Origin: Opitutales bacterium UBA7389
GTDB taxonomy: Bacteria; Verrucomicrobiota; Verrucomicrobiia; Opitutales; Opitutaceae
Length of the DNA stretch: 14,707 nt
NCBI GenBank assembly: GCA_002474325.1
Contig: DKNL01000211.1
Location: 1-14,707, forward strand
Direction of reading: 5' to 3'
Under the pieces are notes generated by a model. It did no database searches. It had not been told where the DNA came from and saw only the letters and a list, made by a program, of their open reading frames with translations. Below are positions 1-6,642 of this stretch, in pieces. Within the stretch, counting starts at the first letter, position 1, and each line of letters opens with the position of its first letter. The position numbers were made by a program, and so were the translations under genes.

Positions 1-419
1 TGAACCATCATAATAGCCAAGTTGCGTTGAGCTCGGAGGAAATTGGGATATTTGCCTATAGCCAAAAGGAACCATTCCATGGCACTCTCGTTGTCGCCTT
101 TTTCTCCGTACAGACTGCCGATGATAAATTCCAAGGAGCCGCTGGAATCAGGGGTAATATTGGCCTTGAGCATCTGCAAGGCGGCATCTTTGTCGGTCTT
201 CATTACCTCTAAAATCTCGCGGAAGACCTCTGATTCGGTCTCGGTGAGCTTAGGATTTTTCGCCACGTCAATCTCGTAGTCGCCGATATAGGCGGCCCGA
301 ATATGGGGCTGGTCCCAAAAAGTTGCTGGATCGTACTCAAGCTGCCCATGGACAGAGACGAGTCCGGCCATGCCTAGCAAACTGGTGATAGCGATTTTAA
401 GTCGGTTGCTCTTTGTCAT
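1..419 (-). CDS. Secreted TPR-repeat protein, partial (C-terminus beyond left edge)
   Basis: Reading leftward from an ATG at 417-419, the frame stays open to the window edge and gives 139 residues. Residues 1-25 look like a signal peptide: basic start (MTKSNRLK), hydrophobic core, then VHGQ. Residues about 95-139 form a tetratricopeptide-like helical pair (LYGEKGDNESAMEWFLLAIGKYP). The protein is therefore probably periplasmic and mediates protein-protein contacts. It begins 49 bases after the second exbD and is likely the last gene of, or a later gene in, the same operon. A TPR gene also follows tonB2 in the Vibrio DUF3450-ttpC-exbB2-exbD2-tonB2 locus, so the position fits that family of systems. 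No strong ribosome binding site precedes the start (AACGAAAGACAA). The partner or substrate cannot be told from the sequence. Confidence 0.85.
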   Translation of the reverse strand, partial: MTKSNRLKIAITSLLGMAGLVSVHGQLEYDPATFWDQPHIRAAYIGDYEIDVAKNPKLTETESEVFREILEVMKTDKDAALQMLKANITPDSSGSLEFIIGSLYGEKGDNESAMEWFLLAIGKYPNFLRAQRNLAIMMV

Positions 420-468
420 TTGTCTTTCGTTTTTTAAATTTTCGTATTCGCGAGGGCGTTCAAAGCTC

Positions 469-894
469 TTATTCTTGAACAACCTTCATAGTGACGCCCT
501 CAGCTCCGGCGAGGATCGCGGTATCGTGTACCCTGACGTAGGTGTCTATCAGAGATTCTTTTTCCACATTGATGATGATGGGGTAAACCTCTTGTTGCAT
601 CTCTTGCTGAACGACGGCGCGAACACCGCCAACACCAATGTTCGTTTCATTGGCCCCGAACCTAGCGAAGACCTCCCCATTGTTTTTTATGAGCAGTGAT
701 AGGCGCTCTTTTTCCTCATCGGGTTTGTCTAGATTTGGAGAGGGGTCTGGAGTGTTGGTGGCCATACCTTCTTCTTCAACGAATACCGTGGTGACGATAA
801 AGAAGATCAGCAGGATGAAAACCATATCGATGAGGGGGGATATGTTGATATCCGTAACTTCATCGGTGTTGTTGAATTGCTTCTTGTTTCTCAT
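469..894 (-). CDS. exbD: ExbD/TolR-family biopolymer transport protein (second copy)
   Basis: This 141-residue protein has the ExbD/TolR layout: a short cytoplasmic N-terminus, one transmembrane helix at about residues 18-38, and a periplasmic domain. Asp23, in ISPLIDMVF, sits where the proton-carrying Asp of ExbD (Asp25 in E. coli) lies. A Pro/Asp/Glu/Lys-rich linker (NTPDPSPNLDKPDEEKE) follows the helix and then a compact alpha/beta periplasmic domain. Family knowledge: ExbD dimerises inside an ExbB pentamer and couples the proton gradient to TonB or similar partners. The neighbouring exbD, 34 bases upstream, has an identical membrane segment but a divergent periplasmic domain. The gene sits where tonB lies in the Vibrio TonB2 operon, but the product is clearly ExbD and not TonB. 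No clear Shine-Dalgarno sequence precedes the ATG. Confidence 0.95.
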   Translation of the reverse strand: MRNKKQFNNTDEVTDINISPLIDMVFILLIFFIVTTVFVEEEGMATNTPDPSPNLDKPDEEKERLSLLIKNNGEVFARFGANETNIGVGGVRAVVQQEMQQEVYPIIINVEKESLIDTYVRVHDTAILAGAEGVTMKVVQE

Positions 895-928
895 ACTCTG
901 AACGTGTTCAAGCGATTGTTCTCGCGAT

Positions 929-1351
929 CTAGTTGTTCAGTTTTTCCAACGAAAGGTGAATTTGACCGGCAGGAACTTCGGCCAATTTACATTCGTCGAT
1001 CAGCCTCGCTATAGTTCCGTTTGTCGCTCCAACGTCAGCCTGAATAATCACCGGATAGTCGCTATTTTCCCGGATCATGCGTCGTACTTTTAATCGGATG
1101 CCACTCAAGCCTACTTCTTCTCCGCCATAGAACACGTTATCCGACTCGGTCACCCCGATGAGGATACAGTTTTTAGGGAGGTCGGCGGCATTAAAAGCCA
1201 TCGGCTTGACTATATCGACCCCTGGCTCCTCAACGAAAACAGTGGTGACGATGAAAAAGATCAAGAGGATGAAAACCATGTCGATCAGCGGGGAGATGTT
1301 GATGTCTTCAACATCGTCCGTAGCTGATAGGGCTTTTTTATTTTTTCCCAT
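929..1351 (-). CDS. exbD: ExbD/TolR-family biopolymer transport protein (first copy)
   Basis: This 140-residue protein has one transmembrane helix (about 19-39) carrying Asp24 in the SPLIDMVF context, the expected proton-relay residue. A periplasmic domain follows (VTESDNVFYGGEEV, then YPVIIQADVGA) and matches the ExbD/TolR fold pattern. Residues DINISPLIDMV through FVEE are the same as in the downstream exbD, while the periplasmic halves share little. The gene lies 51 bases after the ExbB-like gene and 34 bases before the second exbD, so co-transcription is likely. The inferred role is as stator and rod partner of the ExbB-like channel, passing proton-motive energy to a periplasmic or outer-membrane client. 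No purine-rich Shine-Dalgarno sequence is visible upstream of the ATG. Confidence 0.96.
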   Translation of the reverse strand: MGKNKKALSATDDVEDINISPLIDMVFILLIFFIVTTVFVEEPGVDIVKPMAFNAADLPKNCILIGVTESDNVFYGGEEVGLSGIRLKVRRMIRENSDYPVIIQADVGATNGTIARLIDECKLAEVPAGQIHLSLEKLNN

Positions 1352-1402
1352 ATGACGAAGGTTCTAACTGACTCTTGGTATTAAGTGGAATAAGGCGGCC
1401 CC

Positions 1403-2797
1403 CTAGCTCTTCTTGGCCAGTCCGTTCACGAAAGCGACGGATGCCTGTTCCATTTCTCCTAGCTTGCCTTTTGCCATACGGGTCAAGAGAGCTTGGGCTA
1501 GAAGTGAAGGAATGGCGACGTAGAGACCGTACTCTGTTGTGATCAAAGCTTCGGAAATACCGGAAGAAAGTGAGGCAGCATCACCGGTACCGAAAACCGT
1601 AATCAATTTGAAGGTCTTGATCATACCGGTTACCGTACCAAGCAGTCCGAGGAGCGGAGCGGCTCCAGCTGTTAAAGCGATGAAGGCCAAGAAGCGCTCT
1701 AGCTTTGGTTGAGCAGCGAGAAGACGTTCGTAAAGAACTTCTTCGAGAAGCTCTTTCTCCTCATCGTGGTGCTCTACCCCTGCGACTAGTAGGTCGCCGA
1801 ACGGACCACTAACGGAATTCGCGATTTCCAAAGCTTCTTGCTTTTTGCCAGCGTTAAGATTGTCGAGAATCTGCTGCAGCTCGCCGGATTTGGGCCGTTT
1901 AACTGAGGTGATTTCGAAAAGCTTGAAGATGGCCACCATCAATGCAGTGAAGGCGAGTGGAAGAATAATATAGATAGTTGTACCCCCTTTGAGGGCGTGC
2001 TCGATAACCGTTTCCTCGAGCTCAGCCAGCTTGAAGGCGTCACCTTCGGTCGTATCGATAGGCAAGGTGCCTTCGCCAGAGCTAGCTACCTGAGTGATGG
2101 AAGCGATAACTTCAGGTGTCAGACCAGCGTTGCTGACTAGCGGATAAGTGGCGTTGGGCCGTCCTTGAGCGAATCCAACACTCGTGGCGTCGCTGCCTCC
2201 GAAAAAGGCGAAGGGACCGACGATAACAAATTCGCCTTCAACTGCGCGGTCATTCTCTCCAAGCGCCGTTCCTGGAAACTTGTGGCCACCGACGATATTT
2301 TTAATTCTCTCGATCGATGCTTGTAGCACCTCGATTTGAGCGGTGAAACGTTCATCATCCGTAGCGGTGTTGTTTTCCAAAATGCGCTCTGCCTTGTTGA
2401 TGAGGTCTTCTTGGCCCTGTAGTTCCGATTCGTGGATGCGGGTGCTGTATTGCTTGATGTAGCTGGACATCAAGTTCTTCAGATAGATGTTCTCGTCGCG
2501 CCGCTTGTCTACCCTCTCTTGGAGGGTGCCAAGGCCAACTTCACGGTTTTCAGCTGCACTGACGACTTGGTCGTATTCAGTACGCTTTTCTTGGACCTGG
2601 CTCTCGAGCTCAGTTAGCCTGACGGAGATAGGTACCTTCTTTTCAGCTACTTCCTGACGGAGTTGAGCGAGTTCGCGTTCAGCGCTTTCAACTTCCTCTT
2701 TGGCCTGGCGGGCCACATCTTCGAATTTTGGCTGGGCTATTAGAGATAGTCCGCTTGCCAGAGCCAATCCTAGGGTGAGTGTTTTAACAGCTTTCAT
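1403..2797 (-). CDS. exbB: MotA/TolQ/ExbB proton channel with N-terminal periplasmic coiled-coil domain (TtpC-like)
   Basis: This 464-residue inner-membrane protein is about twice the length of classic ExbB. Residues 1-22 are a signal sequence. Residues 25-170 are charged, heptad-rich coiled coil, and 185-200 carry a GEFVIVGPFAFFGG motif of the kind found in the periplasmic part of TtpC. The channel domain follows: TM1 about 274-296, a cytoplasmic helical segment, TM2 about 367-390 with APLLGLLGTVTGMI, and TM3 about 415-437 with GISEALITTEYGLYVAIP, the standard TolQ/ExbB signatures. In Vibrio, TtpC works beside a separate ExbB2. Here no second ExbB is present, so this protein probably serves both roles. 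It is placed between the DUF3450 gene (41 bases upstream) and exbD (51 bases downstream). No clear Shine-Dalgarno sequence is visible. Confidence 0.95.
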   Translation of the reverse strand: MKAVKTLTLGLALASGLSLIAQPKFEDVARQAKEEVESAERELAQLRQEVAEKKVPISVRLTELESQVQEKRTEYDQVVSAAENREVGLGTLQERVDKRRDENIYLKNLMSSYIKQYSTRIHESELQGQEDLINKAERILENNTATDDERFTAQIEVLQASIERIKNIVGGHKFPGTALGENDRAVEGEFVIVGPFAFFGGSDATSVGFAQGRPNATYPLVSNAGLTPEVIASITQVASSGEGTLPIDTTEGDAFKLAELEETVIEHALKGGTTIYIILPLAFTALMVAIFKLFEITSVKRPKSGELQQILDNLNAGKKQEALEIANSVSGPFGDLLVAGVEHHDEEKELLEEVLYERLLAAQPKLERFLAFIALTAGAAPLLGLLGTVTGMIKTFKLITVFGTGDAASLSSGISEALITTEYGLYVAIPSLLAQALLTRMAKGKLGEMEQASVAFVNGLAKKS

Positions 2798-2838
2798 GTG
2801 CTTAGAAATCTTAGTTTTACTTATTAGAGGTGCTCTGT

Positions 2839-3606
2839 TTAGTTGAGTGAGATCGGCAAGTTTACGAATTCCGCAGTTTCTTCACGCTCGTAGATACCGA
2901 TGGCCTGAGCGATTTGCTCTGCCATATCGTTGCGGGCTTCCTTTTCCCAGCCACCTTTAGCAGGCCTTAGTACGCCGGCTTCGGTGCGAGTGCCATCGAC
3001 GTAGTAGGCAACTGCTAGGCCGATATACATCGTCTTTACCGCGACTTCAGAATCACCGATGCTCTGCATGGTCTCTTCAACTGTAATTTGATTGTGGAAC
3101 TTTTCGATTTCCCCGAGAATACCGATTACGTACTGGATGCGAGTAGATAGCCCAAGAGCATCCGCTTCCTTGGTGTTTTTCGGCATACGTTCTGTTAGTA
3201 GGGACAGCTTGTCTTGCAGGGATTGAGGGAAGTACTCCATCAGGTCGAGAACAGCCCCTTCCAGATCAGTAGCGACTTGCTGGACGACAGCTGAAGCTCG
3301 CTTTAACTCATCTTCCTCGTTATTTAAAGACTGGCGCTCTAGCTGGGCCGCATCGGCGTCTTCTTGCATGGCCGTGATTTGCTCGTCGAGTTTCTCTATT
3401 TCCTGAGTCAGAAGATCAATCGACTCATTGAGGGTTTGTTGTTCGACAGTCCAAGTGCTGCGTTCTTCCGAGATGAGCTTCTTCAGCTCGACCCATTCTT
3501 TCAGAGTTGCTCGAGTTTGCCCGAGTTCAGGAGCGGAAATCACGGCATTGGTGGCTGCTATAGCAAGCAAGGCCGCGATCGTTGGTAGCGCTTTGATCTT
3601 AATCAT
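2839..3606 (-). CDS. DUF3450 family periplasmic coiled-coil protein
   Basis: This 255-residue protein has a cleavable-looking signal peptide (residues 1-25, ending AVISA). A long coiled coil runs over about 30-120 (LNESIDLLTQEIEKLDEQIT and onward), and a C-terminal domain contains RIQYVIGILGEIEKFHNQIT and GLAVAYYVDG. This arrangement and the final motif, with a conserved Tyr/Gly pair and a later GGW, match the DUF3450 family. That family is typically encoded first in operons with TtpC, ExbB, ExbD, TonB and a TPR protein. It likely acts in the periplasm as an accessory of the energy-transducing complex; its biochemical role is unknown. It is the first gene of the minus-strand cluster and is preceded by 543 bases without a confident gene, so the operon promoter should lie there. 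A weak AAAGAGAC sits just upstream of the ATG. Confidence 0.88.
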   Translation of the reverse strand: MIKIKALPTIAALLAIAATNAVISAPELGQTRATLKEWVELKKLISEERSTWTVEQQTLNESIDLLTQEIEKLDEQITAMQEDADAAQLERQSLNNEEDELKRASAVVQQVATDLEGAVLDLMEYFPQSLQDKLSLLTERMPKNTKEADALGLSTRIQYVIGILGEIEKFHNQITVEETMQSIGDSEVAVKTMYIGLAVAYYVDGTRTEAGVLRPAKGGWEKEARNDMAEQIAQAIGIYEREETAEFVNLPISLN

Positions 3607-3795
3607 TGTATGGTCTCTTTATCGTAACGTCTGTTGTTCGCGGTTGGTTCGCTTCTGGGATATTCGATGCACCGCTTCGCGATTGATTTGGATTTATTGA
3701 AATGTATGAATTCGTCTAAGAGGTATTTTGAGGCTTTTTTAGAGGGACATTAGACGCTTTAGAGTGGAATGGGGATAAAAATAGAGGGTGTCAAA

Positions 3796-3927
3796 ATGTT
3801 GCGATCAACTGATAAATCAGGAAAAGGTGAAAAAAAATGGGGGTTTGGTGGTGACTGCAAGAACTTAAAACAGAATTTGCTCCTTCTTTTTGAAAATCTC
3901 ATGAGGAAACAGTGGAATTGCCACTGA
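3796..3927 (+). CDS. Possible small ORF, 43 residues (doubtful)
   Basis: An ATG at 3796 is preceded, seven bases away, by GAGGG. It opens a 43-residue frame ending in TGA, with product start MLRSTDKSGKGEKKW and end MRKQWNCH. The peptide is basic with a short Leu run (NLLLLFENLM) in the middle, and it matches no family I know. It lies alone on the plus strand inside an otherwise empty region, and its stop overlaps a 6-base inverted repeat (3910-3926). Frames this short are common by chance. Most genes in this window also start without a Shine-Dalgarno sequence, so the good spacing is weak support. Confidence 0.15.
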   Translation: MLRSTDKSGKGEKKWGFGGDCKNLKQNLLLLFENLMRKQWNCH

Positions 3928-4120
3928 ACACGGGTGTCAGGGCATTTCTTATAGAGAAAAGTCGAGTTTATTGTGCATTTCGGACAGGGGAATTAGAATT
4001 TTGAATACATTTATGGCATTGTGTTAGCCTGATTACCGAAAAGGACACAATTAGGTAAATACGGTCCTATTAATTATAAGATTACAACTGTAGTCCAACG
4101 AGCGAGTAGTTCCACTTTGG

Positions 4121-4135
4121 TTCCTAAAATAGGAA
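4121..4135 (-). terminator. Small hairpin just downstream of lipA, possible weak terminator
   Basis: A perfect inverted repeat TTCCTA / TAGGAA with a three-base loop lies 15-29 bases past the lipA stop on the minus strand. The stem is short and AT-rich and is not followed by a T run on the minus strand, so intrinsic termination would be weak. It might instead be an RNA 3'-end stabiliser or chance. Confidence 0.2.
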
Positions 4136-4149
4136 TGAAATGTTCTCGA

Positions 4150-5031
4150 CTAGGCGAAAGATTTCGCGGGCTCGTCTATTCCGGTGAAGGCAGATGACTG
4201 TTTATCGGCATGATATGAGGATCGAACCAGTGGTCCGGACTCAACAAAATCAAATCCTAGTTCCAGGCCGAACTGTTTCCAGCGTTCGAATTCCTCGGGG
4301 GTCACCCAGCGATTTACAGGTAGGTGTTTAGAGGAGGGCTGTAAATATTGGCCTAGCGTGACAATACACACGGAGTGAGATCGCATGTCTCGAAGGGTTT
4401 TGGCGATTTCCGTCTCGGTTTCCCCTAGGCCCAGCATAATTCCGGATTTAGTTACGAATCCCCGTTTCGCGGCGTGTTCCAAAACCGAGAGGGAGCGTAG
4501 GTAACTAGCTTGAACGCGGACTGGTTTTTGTAGGCGCTCGACGGTTTCCACATTGTGGTTAAAAATATCCGGCCTGGCTTTGAGTACCGTGTCTACCAGA
4601 TCCAGATTGCCTCTAAAATCGGGGGTAAGGACCTCGATGGCTGTTCCTGGATTGCGGTTGCGTATGGCTCGCACGGTAGCGGCCCAGACTGATGCGCCAC
4701 CATCTACCAGTTCATCGCGAGTTACTGAAGTGATAACACAGTGTTTGAGACCCATTTTGGCCACAGCCTCGGCTACACGCGCGGGCTCGCCCAAATCCAA
4801 CTCGGTTGGTCGTCCGGTCTGTATCGCGCAGAAGTTGCATGATCTAGTACAGATATTACCAAGAATCATGACGGTCGCCGTCCCGCGGGACCAGCATTCG
4901 CCCATATTGGGGCACTGAGCACTTTGGCAAACCGTGTGAAGTTTGTGATCGTCGACCATCTTACGGACGGCCCCGTAGCCTTGACCGCTGGGCAATTTTG
5001 CTCGAAGCCAATTTGGCTTTCTTGAACTCAT
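4150..5031 (-). CDS. lipA: Lipoyl synthase (radical SAM, LipA)
   Basis: LipA inserts two sulfur atoms into octanoyl groups on lipoyl carrier proteins (pyruvate and 2-oxoglutarate dehydrogenases, glycine cleavage H protein). The 293-residue length is normal for the family. The auxiliary-cluster motif C35-x4-C40-x5-C46 (CQSAQCPNMGEC) and the radical SAM motif C61-x3-C65-x2-C68 (CTRSCNFC) are both intact. The conserved C-terminal RSSYHA (270-275), which supplies a serine ligand to the auxiliary cluster, is present too. LPVNRWVTPEEF and SGIMLGLGE are further family signatures. The ATG at 5031 sits after TTAGGAACC, about 12 bases away. The gene diverges from lysS with 130 bases between them. No lipB (octanoyl transferase) is in view, so the source of octanoylated substrate lies elsewhere in the genome. 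Confidence 0.98.
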   Translation of the reverse strand: MSSRKPNWLRAKLPSGQGYGAVRKMVDDHKLHTVCQSAQCPNMGECWSRGTATVMILGNICTRSCNFCAIQTGRPTELDLGEPARVAEAVAKMGLKHCVITSVTRDELVDGGASVWAATVRAIRNRNPGTAIEVLTPDFRGNLDLVDTVLKARPDIFNHNVETVERLQKPVRVQASYLRSLSVLEHAAKRGFVTKSGIMLGLGETETEIAKTLRDMRSHSVCIVTLGQYLQPSSKHLPVNRWVTPEEFERWKQFGLELGFDFVESGPLVRSSYHADKQSSAFTGIDEPAKSFA

Positions 5032-5161
5032 ACGCCAAAGGTTCCTAATTGGAGAGAAAACTCAATATCGAAAAGCCGAATTCTAGACCGGAATTCAGTT
5101 CGGAGCGGAAAGGCTTTGATTTTTTAACGTGCAGGGTCCTTAACACAGATGAATTTCTACT
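5032..5161. promoter_or_regulatory. Divergent lipA / lysS intergenic region, likely two promoters
   Basis: These 130 bases separate the starts of lipA (leftward) and lysS (rightward), so each needs a promoter here. For lysS a TTGATT at 5116-5121 resembles a -35 box, and a poor TTAACA at 5140-5145 is the nearest -10 candidate, giving a short leader. Two GAATTC palindromes at 5078-5083 and 5091-5096 form a six-base inverted repeat with a seven-base loop. No T-box-like structure for lysS was recognised in this short leader. Confidence 0.4.
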
Positions 5162-6622
5162 ATGAGTTCAAATCTTTCAGAAATCTCCCACGATCAACTA
5201 GCCGTTAGGCGTCAAAAACTAGCGGATTTGCGGGATCAAGGAGTTGATCCATTCCGCTCTACGTTCAGTCCTGAGCATACGGCCGTTTCCGCGGTCAAAG
5301 CCTATATTGAGGATTCAGACGAGCAACCCCGAGTTAGCGTAGCGGGACGTTTGAAGTTAATTCGCAAAATGGGGAAAGCTCAGTTCGTGAAAATGCAGGA
5401 CCAGACGGGAGTGATACAAGCTTACGTTCGGATCGACGGACTTGGAGAAGCGGCATATCGCAATTTCAAGAAGCTCGACACGGGTGATATCATTGGTGTC
5501 AAGGGCACGCTGTTCAAGACGAAGACCGGTGAGATCACTATTCGGGCCGATCGCTATGAGATGATTTCCAAGGCGTTGCGCCCGCTTCCGGAGAAGTTTC
5601 ACGGCCTGACAGATCAAGAGCAGCGGATTCGCCAGCGCCATTTGGATTTAATTATGAATCCGGATTCACGCGAGCGCTTCTTCAATAGGAGCCGAATCGT
5701 ATCTGGGATACGCCGTTTTCTAGAGGATCGCGACTTCCTTGAGGTCGAGACGCCTGTTTTTCAGAATGTTGCGGGTGGAGCGGCAGCCAAGCCATTCATC
5801 ACTCATCACAACACCCTTGATCGCGATTTTTCCCTCCGCATTTCTTTAGAGCTTTATCTCAAGCGCTTGCTTGTGGGAGGCTTCGACAGGGTATACGAGA
5901 TCGGCAGGAATTTTCGTAACGAAGGAATCTCCCGACGCCACAATCCGGAGTTCACTATGCTGGAACTCTATCAAGCCTATTCAGACTATCGTGGGATGAT
6001 GAAACTCATCCAAAATCTCATCCGCTACCTGGTCCGAGACGTTCTCAGGAAGGACAAAATAAAGATGCCGAACGGCGAGGTGATCGACTTCATGGGCGAG
6101 TGGAAAGAAATCCGATACAAGGACTTGGTTTGCGAGAAGGTGAACGATTCGGGCTGGTTTGAATTGCCGAAGTCAGAGAAGATCGAGCGAGCAAGGGACT
6201 TGGGATTGGAAGTGGATGAGGGGTTCGAGGATTACGAAGTCTCCAACGAGGTTTTCGGAAAGTTGATCGAGCCCAACCTGATCCAACCTACATTCGTGAC
6301 TCGCTTGCCGAAGGAGCTTTGCCCCCTGGCAAAAATCACTTTGGATGATCCGACTACTATCGATGTCTTCGAGCTCTGTATTGGCGGCATGGAGATCGCA
6401 CCGGCTTATTCCGAGCAAAACGATCCAGATATGCAGCGGGAAATGTTCGAGAAGCAGGCGGGCGAGGAAGCTCAGAATGTCGACGACGACTTTCTGGAAA
6501 CCCTCGAATACGGTATGCCTTCCGCTGGGGGGATGGGAGTGGGAATCGATCGGATCACCACTCTTTTGACGGAAGCGGAAAATATTCGCGATGTCATTCT
6601 CTATCCGCAATTACGCTCCTAG
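5162..6622 (+). CDS. lysS: Lysyl-tRNA synthetase, class II
   Basis: It charges tRNA-Lys with lysine in the cytoplasm. The 486 residues show the N-terminal OB-fold anticodon-binding domain (about 55-145, VSVAGRLKLIRKMGKAQFVK). The class II catalytic domain follows with motif 1 around 176-201 (RIVSGIRRFLEDRDFLEVET), motif 2 around 243-272 (RNFRNEGISRRHNPEFTMLE) and motif 3 near the C-terminus (GGMGVGIDRITTLLT, with Arg464). Domain order and length are typical of bacterial class II LysRS. The gene starts the plus-strand run, and lolC begins 20 bases after its stop, so it probably shares a transcript with the envelope genes. The ATG has no Shine-Dalgarno sequence (TTTCTACT precedes it). No shortening or missing motif was noted. 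Confidence 0.98.
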   Translation: MSSNLSEISHDQLAVRRQKLADLRDQGVDPFRSTFSPEHTAVSAVKAYIEDSDEQPRVSVAGRLKLIRKMGKAQFVKMQDQTGVIQAYVRIDGLGEAAYRNFKKLDTGDIIGVKGTLFKTKTGEITIRADRYEMISKALRPLPEKFHGLTDQEQRIRQRHLDLIMNPDSRERFFNRSRIVSGIRRFLEDRDFLEVETPVFQNVAGGAAAKPFITHHNTLDRDFSLRISLELYLKRLLVGGFDRVYEIGRNFRNEGISRRHNPEFTMLELYQAYSDYRGMMKLIQNLIRYLVRDVLRKDKIKMPNGEVIDFMGEWKEIRYKDLVCEKVNDSGWFELPKSEKIERARDLGLEVDEGFEDYEVSNEVFGKLIEPNLIQPTFVTRLPKELCPLAKITLDDPTTIDVFELCIGGMEIAPAYSEQNDPDMQREMFEKQAGEEAQNVDDDFLETLEYGMPSAGGMGVGIDRITTLLTEAENIRDVILYPQLRS

Positions 6623-6642
6623 CTGGCACTGCTTAAACTGAT

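Larger units (their letters stand above)
3607..4149. other. Long intergenic region between lipA and the DUF3450 operon
   Basis: This AT-rich stretch has no confident gene. It should hold the 3' end of the lipA transcript and the promoter of the minus-strand DUF3450-exbBD operon. On the minus strand a perfect TTGACA (-35 type) lies at 3789-3794, but no good -10 box follows at 16-18 bases, so the promoter is unproven. A TTATAAT-like minus-strand string lies around 4073-4080. Two short perfect inverted repeats are present: CAGTGG/CCACTG at 3910-3926 and TTCCTA/TAGGAA at 4121-4135. A 43-codon plus-strand reading frame starts at 3796. No tRNA or recognised riboswitch was seen. Confidence 0.6.

Noticed and set aside
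3910..3926. CAGTGG/CCACTG hairpin as a sigma-54 site or the lipA terminator
   Set aside because: The spacing and bases do not fit TGGCAC-N5-TTGC. It lies more than 220 bases past the lipA stop and has no T run.
4553..4918. 121-codon plus-strand frame inside lipA
   Set aside because: It overlaps the cysteine-cluster region of a clear lipoyl synthase on the other strand and shows no domain of its own.
4119..5048. GGTTCCTAA found on both sides of lipA (4119-4127 and 5040-5048), as if a target-site duplication
   Set aside because: Nine bases can recur by chance at this scale. There are no transposase genes or terminal inverted repeats, and lipA is a core gene with ordinary composition.
5078..5096. 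Two GAATTC palindromes as a possible lysS/lipA operator
   Set aside because: Each is a six-base self-complementary word, and no known regulator site or wider symmetry was recognised.
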